7,181 nt of DNA from CAZVVG01 sp964630615 (GTDB lineage Bacteria; Patescibacteriota; Minisyncoccia; Moranbacterales; UBA2206). The notes under the pieces were generated by a model. That model searched no databases. It saw only the letters and a program-made list of their open reading frames with translations, and had not been told where the DNA came from. The stretch is taken from the NCBI GenBank assembly GCA_964630615.1, contig CAZVVG010000034.1, forward strand, positions 1-7,181, in the 5' to 3' direction. Of the stretch, positions 5,131 through 7,181 are shown one piece after another (within the stretch, counting starts at the first letter, position 1; every line of letters begins with the position of its first letter). Made by a program: the position numbers and the translations under genes.

Positions 5131-7181
5131 GGAAGTTTCGATCTGGGAATTTGCTTTTTCTTTTCTCCGGCGGTCAAAAAGAATCAATCCCACTCCGGCA
5201 ATCAACAAGATTAAAATCAAGACAATCCAGCCGGTTGACGAACCGGTAGCCGGTAGATAAGTCGTCACGCCCAGCACTCTTTCTCGGGTTTTGGTTTCCC
5301 GCTCTGTGTCATTTTCCAGTTCCACATTCTGCGGAGTTCCCGGAACCGCCAAAGCAATCTGCGTTCCGACAAAATTTCCTCCAGGTGTTCCTAATGTTCC
5401 CTTGTCAGGAGTTGGAGCATTAACAGAAGTCGCCAGTACATCTGGGGTTTTAGAAATATCAGAGATGCCTTCCGCCCAGGCTAAATCCTTGTAAGTTCCC
5501 GGCTGCTGGGAAGAGCCAATGTTTCCTTTGAATTTAATAACTATCTCATCGCCGTCTTTCATGTCGCCTAATTTCCAGGTTCCTGGAGAATGATAGTCAG
5601 GGTCAGGGACGGAAAGCGAATCACTTCCATTTTTCACCACGCTGGTAATGCTATTAAAGCTGAATCCATTCGGCATCAAATCTTTTACAATGACATCATT
5701 AACATTATTTTTAGAGGCTCTAATAGTAATTGTATAGTCAACCACATCTCCCTGATCCTGCACCGTTGGCCATTGGTCGTTGAATTTTTCGATGGTGAGT
5801 TCGGGAAGAATGAATTGGTTGCCAAACTTATATTCCGGATCATTTACGTCATTTAAGCTCACGGGAAATTGACTGGAGTTGCCATCGGGCAATGTCATCA
5901 AGTAACAATTTCCATTTTCATTAATTGGATAGGTTTGCGTCCATCCAGTTTGCTGTTCTTCGCAGACTTTGTATTGTCCCGGGAAAAGATGCTCAAACCA
6001 GTACCGGCCTCCGCTGTCGGTGTCCATTATTCTTATTGGGGTAGAGTCATATCCTTCTCCATTCCAGGCATAAAGATTAATTGTCCAGCCCGGGAGCATT
6101 GGTTCTGACTCACAGGCGCGGTCGCTTATCAATGCTTGGCTTTCGCTCCCTTCCTCTTCTTCGATACAATCTCTTTCTCCATTGCCGTTGAGATCACTCC
6201 ACTTATAACCGTGGATCGTGCCGTTAGGAGTATTGTAGAAAGTGCAGGTTGTTGTTGCATCTTTGGTAACATTCGATGAATACAGAGTATTGCCATCCAA
6301 GCTTCCATTTTCAAGGCCGCAATCAGCAGCAATCAGATCATATCCGGGTTGCAAAGTTTCCGTAATATTATATTGGCCGGTTTTGAGGCTTGAAAATGAT
6401 ACTGCGCCAGTCGCATCAGTAGACGCCGCCAGAGGATCGCTTGTATCAATTCCTGCGCCATTCACATCAAATTCCCAGCCCACTCCCAGATTCTGATCTT
6501 CTGTTGTTGTCAAATCGCCGTCTGCGTCAATTACCTTGTTCACCGTGATTGATCCAGTGTCACGTGTGTTGGTTAATGTGCAATAAACAGATTCACCCGG
6601 ATCGAGATTGATGCTAGCAGTTGCCGTAGCAAGATCCGTCGTTGTGTTTGAAGTGTCGTTGCAACTTAGGCCAGTCAATTCCCAACCGCTAACCCCCGTT
6701 TCAGTTACACCATATTGACCCGGCATCAGATGAGAGAAATATTGGACATTGGAAAGCGTGCTATCATCATNNNNNNNNNNAATCCAGAAAGTCCTTTTCC
6801 TGATGTCGTAAAACTGAAATCTTGGTCGCTATCAGGAGAGGCATCTTTGGTAATGCCTATTGTGCCATAGGCTGTATTGGTGATGGTGCAGGTCTTATTT
6901 TCTCCCGCGGCTAATAGGATAACACCGGTTTCACTGCAATCGCCTCCGTAAGCGACGTTATAGTTAGACATGTTTGTGTTAGAATTCCCTGCTTGCTCAC
7001 TTATTTGGTGAGTTCCAATACTCATGATTTGCGCTCCGGTAGATCCTCCATCTCCGACATTGCTAGCATATGTTGTTCCGTCAATCATTAGATCAAAGGC
7101 GCCATGCCCAACAGGATAAAGAATTTTGTTTACAGTTAATGTTGGGAGTTTGGTATTTGTGACGGTGCAGGTAACCGTTTC
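4159..7181 (-). CDS. Large modular LPATG surface protein fused in frame to a second membrane-anchored moiety (5' partial)
   Basis: The reading frame is open to the window edge: the first visible residues are ETVTCTVTNT (7181-7152), so the start lies outside. A 10-N gap (6771-6780) breaks the frame, but the protein sense is continuous: FSFTTSGKGLSG before it, DDSTLSNVQYFSHLMPG after. Modules in order are SpaA/prealbumin-like repeats, each ending CT(V/I/L/F)xNT (ends near 7152, 6870, 6560 and 6230); an SdrD-B-like module with GYKWSDLNGNGERDC and DTDSGGRYWFEHLFPGQYKV; a DUF11-like module from LPELTIEKF; a spacer ending VLGVTTY; then LPATG, a membrane helix and RRRKEK. No stop follows. A second hydrophobic segment, a fibronectin-III-like region, a TR repeat, a Gly/Glu-rich linker and a last helix (YWWGAGLLALGLAYYLYRR) complete it. 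It is probably an adhesin or stalk protein and substrate of the adjacent sortase. The C-terminal moiety may be a separate gene. Confidence 0.88.
4456..4482 (-). repeat. Thr-Arg dipeptide repeat in the C-terminal moiety
   Basis: The codons between two glutamates read TRTRTRTRT, largely (ACC CGN) units. The stretch separates the fibronectin-like domain from the Gly/Glu-rich linker and is probably a flexible, basic spacer. Confidence 0.8.
5155..5256 (-). other. Sortase sorting signal: LPATG, membrane helix, RRRKEK
   Basis: LPATG (5256-5242) is followed by SSTG, an 18-residue hydrophobic run (WIVLILILLIAGVGLILF), then D and RRRKEK. This is the complete three-part cell-wall sorting signal recognised by sortases. 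In ordinary substrates the protein ends within a few residues of the basic tail. Here the frame continues for more than 320 residues. Confidence 0.93.
6771..6780. other. Assembly gap of 10 N inside the surface-protein gene
   Basis: Ten Ns split one SpaA-like module into two frames. The sequence before the gap ends mid-codon (TT-) after GLSG, and the sequence after it resumes with -AT GAT GAT (xDD). The true missing length must therefore be 2 modulo 3, so 10 cannot be right. The apparent new start and stop at the gap edges are artefacts. Confidence 0.95.

Noticed and set aside
6726..6770. Apparent start at ATG 6726 (MPGQYG) and apparent stop of the upstream 120-aa frame
   Set aside because: Both are made by the wrong-length 10-N gap. 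The peptide DDSTLSNVQYFSHLMPG runs through the ATG, so it is an internal Met in one continuous module.
7086..7088. ATG at 7088 as a gene start
   Set aside because: The frame stays open to the window edge and encodes a SpaA-like repeat end (VTCTVTNTKL) upstream, so this is an internal Met.
16..7181. TGA recoded as glycine, as in some CPR lineages
   Set aside because: The long genes are complete under the standard bacterial code with TAA/TAG stops. The absence of TGA stops among six genes is too small a sample to mean anything.

Overview
The window looks like part of a Candidate Phyla Radiation (Patescibacteria, Parcubacteria-like) genome assembled from a metagenome. The reasons are inferential. 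There are two scaffold gaps (100 N and 10 N) and short genes of unknown function. The secreted proteins are of types common in those genomes: SpaA/DUF11/SdrD-B-type adhesin modules, an NWS..VP-type beta-rich secreted protein, a 'VLGVTT' segment just before LPATG, and a sortase ending TLMTCWPPGT. The intergenic repeats read as CATCCTGAAC palindromes. All credible genes lie on the minus strand and use TAA or TAG stops. No in-frame TGA interrupts the long genes, so the ordinary bacterial code fits.

Layout in the direction of transcription (high to low coordinates): (1) 7181-4159 is a large surface protein whose 5' end lies outside the window. It carries SpaA-like repeats, an SdrD-B-like module, a DUF11-like module, and a full sortase sorting signal (LPATG, hydrophobic helix, RRRK). 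It then continues without a stop into a second signal-peptide-like segment, a fibronectin-III-like moiety and a final membrane helix. A 10-N gap splits it into two apparent frames. (2) 4158-3813 is non-coding and rich in short palindromes and 19-bp tandem repeats, and contains the 100-N gap. (3) 3812-3129 is a membrane-anchored sortase. (4) A promoter with a possible operator precedes two small cytosolic genes of unknown function (3017-2412 and about 2383-2156). They share a short module and end at a strong intrinsic terminator. (5) A second promoter drives a single-pass membrane protein (2059-1475). It overlaps by 11 bp the gene for a secreted beta-rich protein (1485-16).

The likely theme is the cell surface. 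The sortase is the obvious candidate to process the LPATG protein next to it. The overlapping membrane-protein/beta-rich-protein pair looks like a second surface unit. The two small cytosolic genes between them are unexplained. The points most worth a second look are the in-frame junction after the LPATG signal, the palindrome cluster between the adhesin and the sortase, the repeated CTCCCAGG boxes around a promoter, and the shared DVN module in the two small genes.
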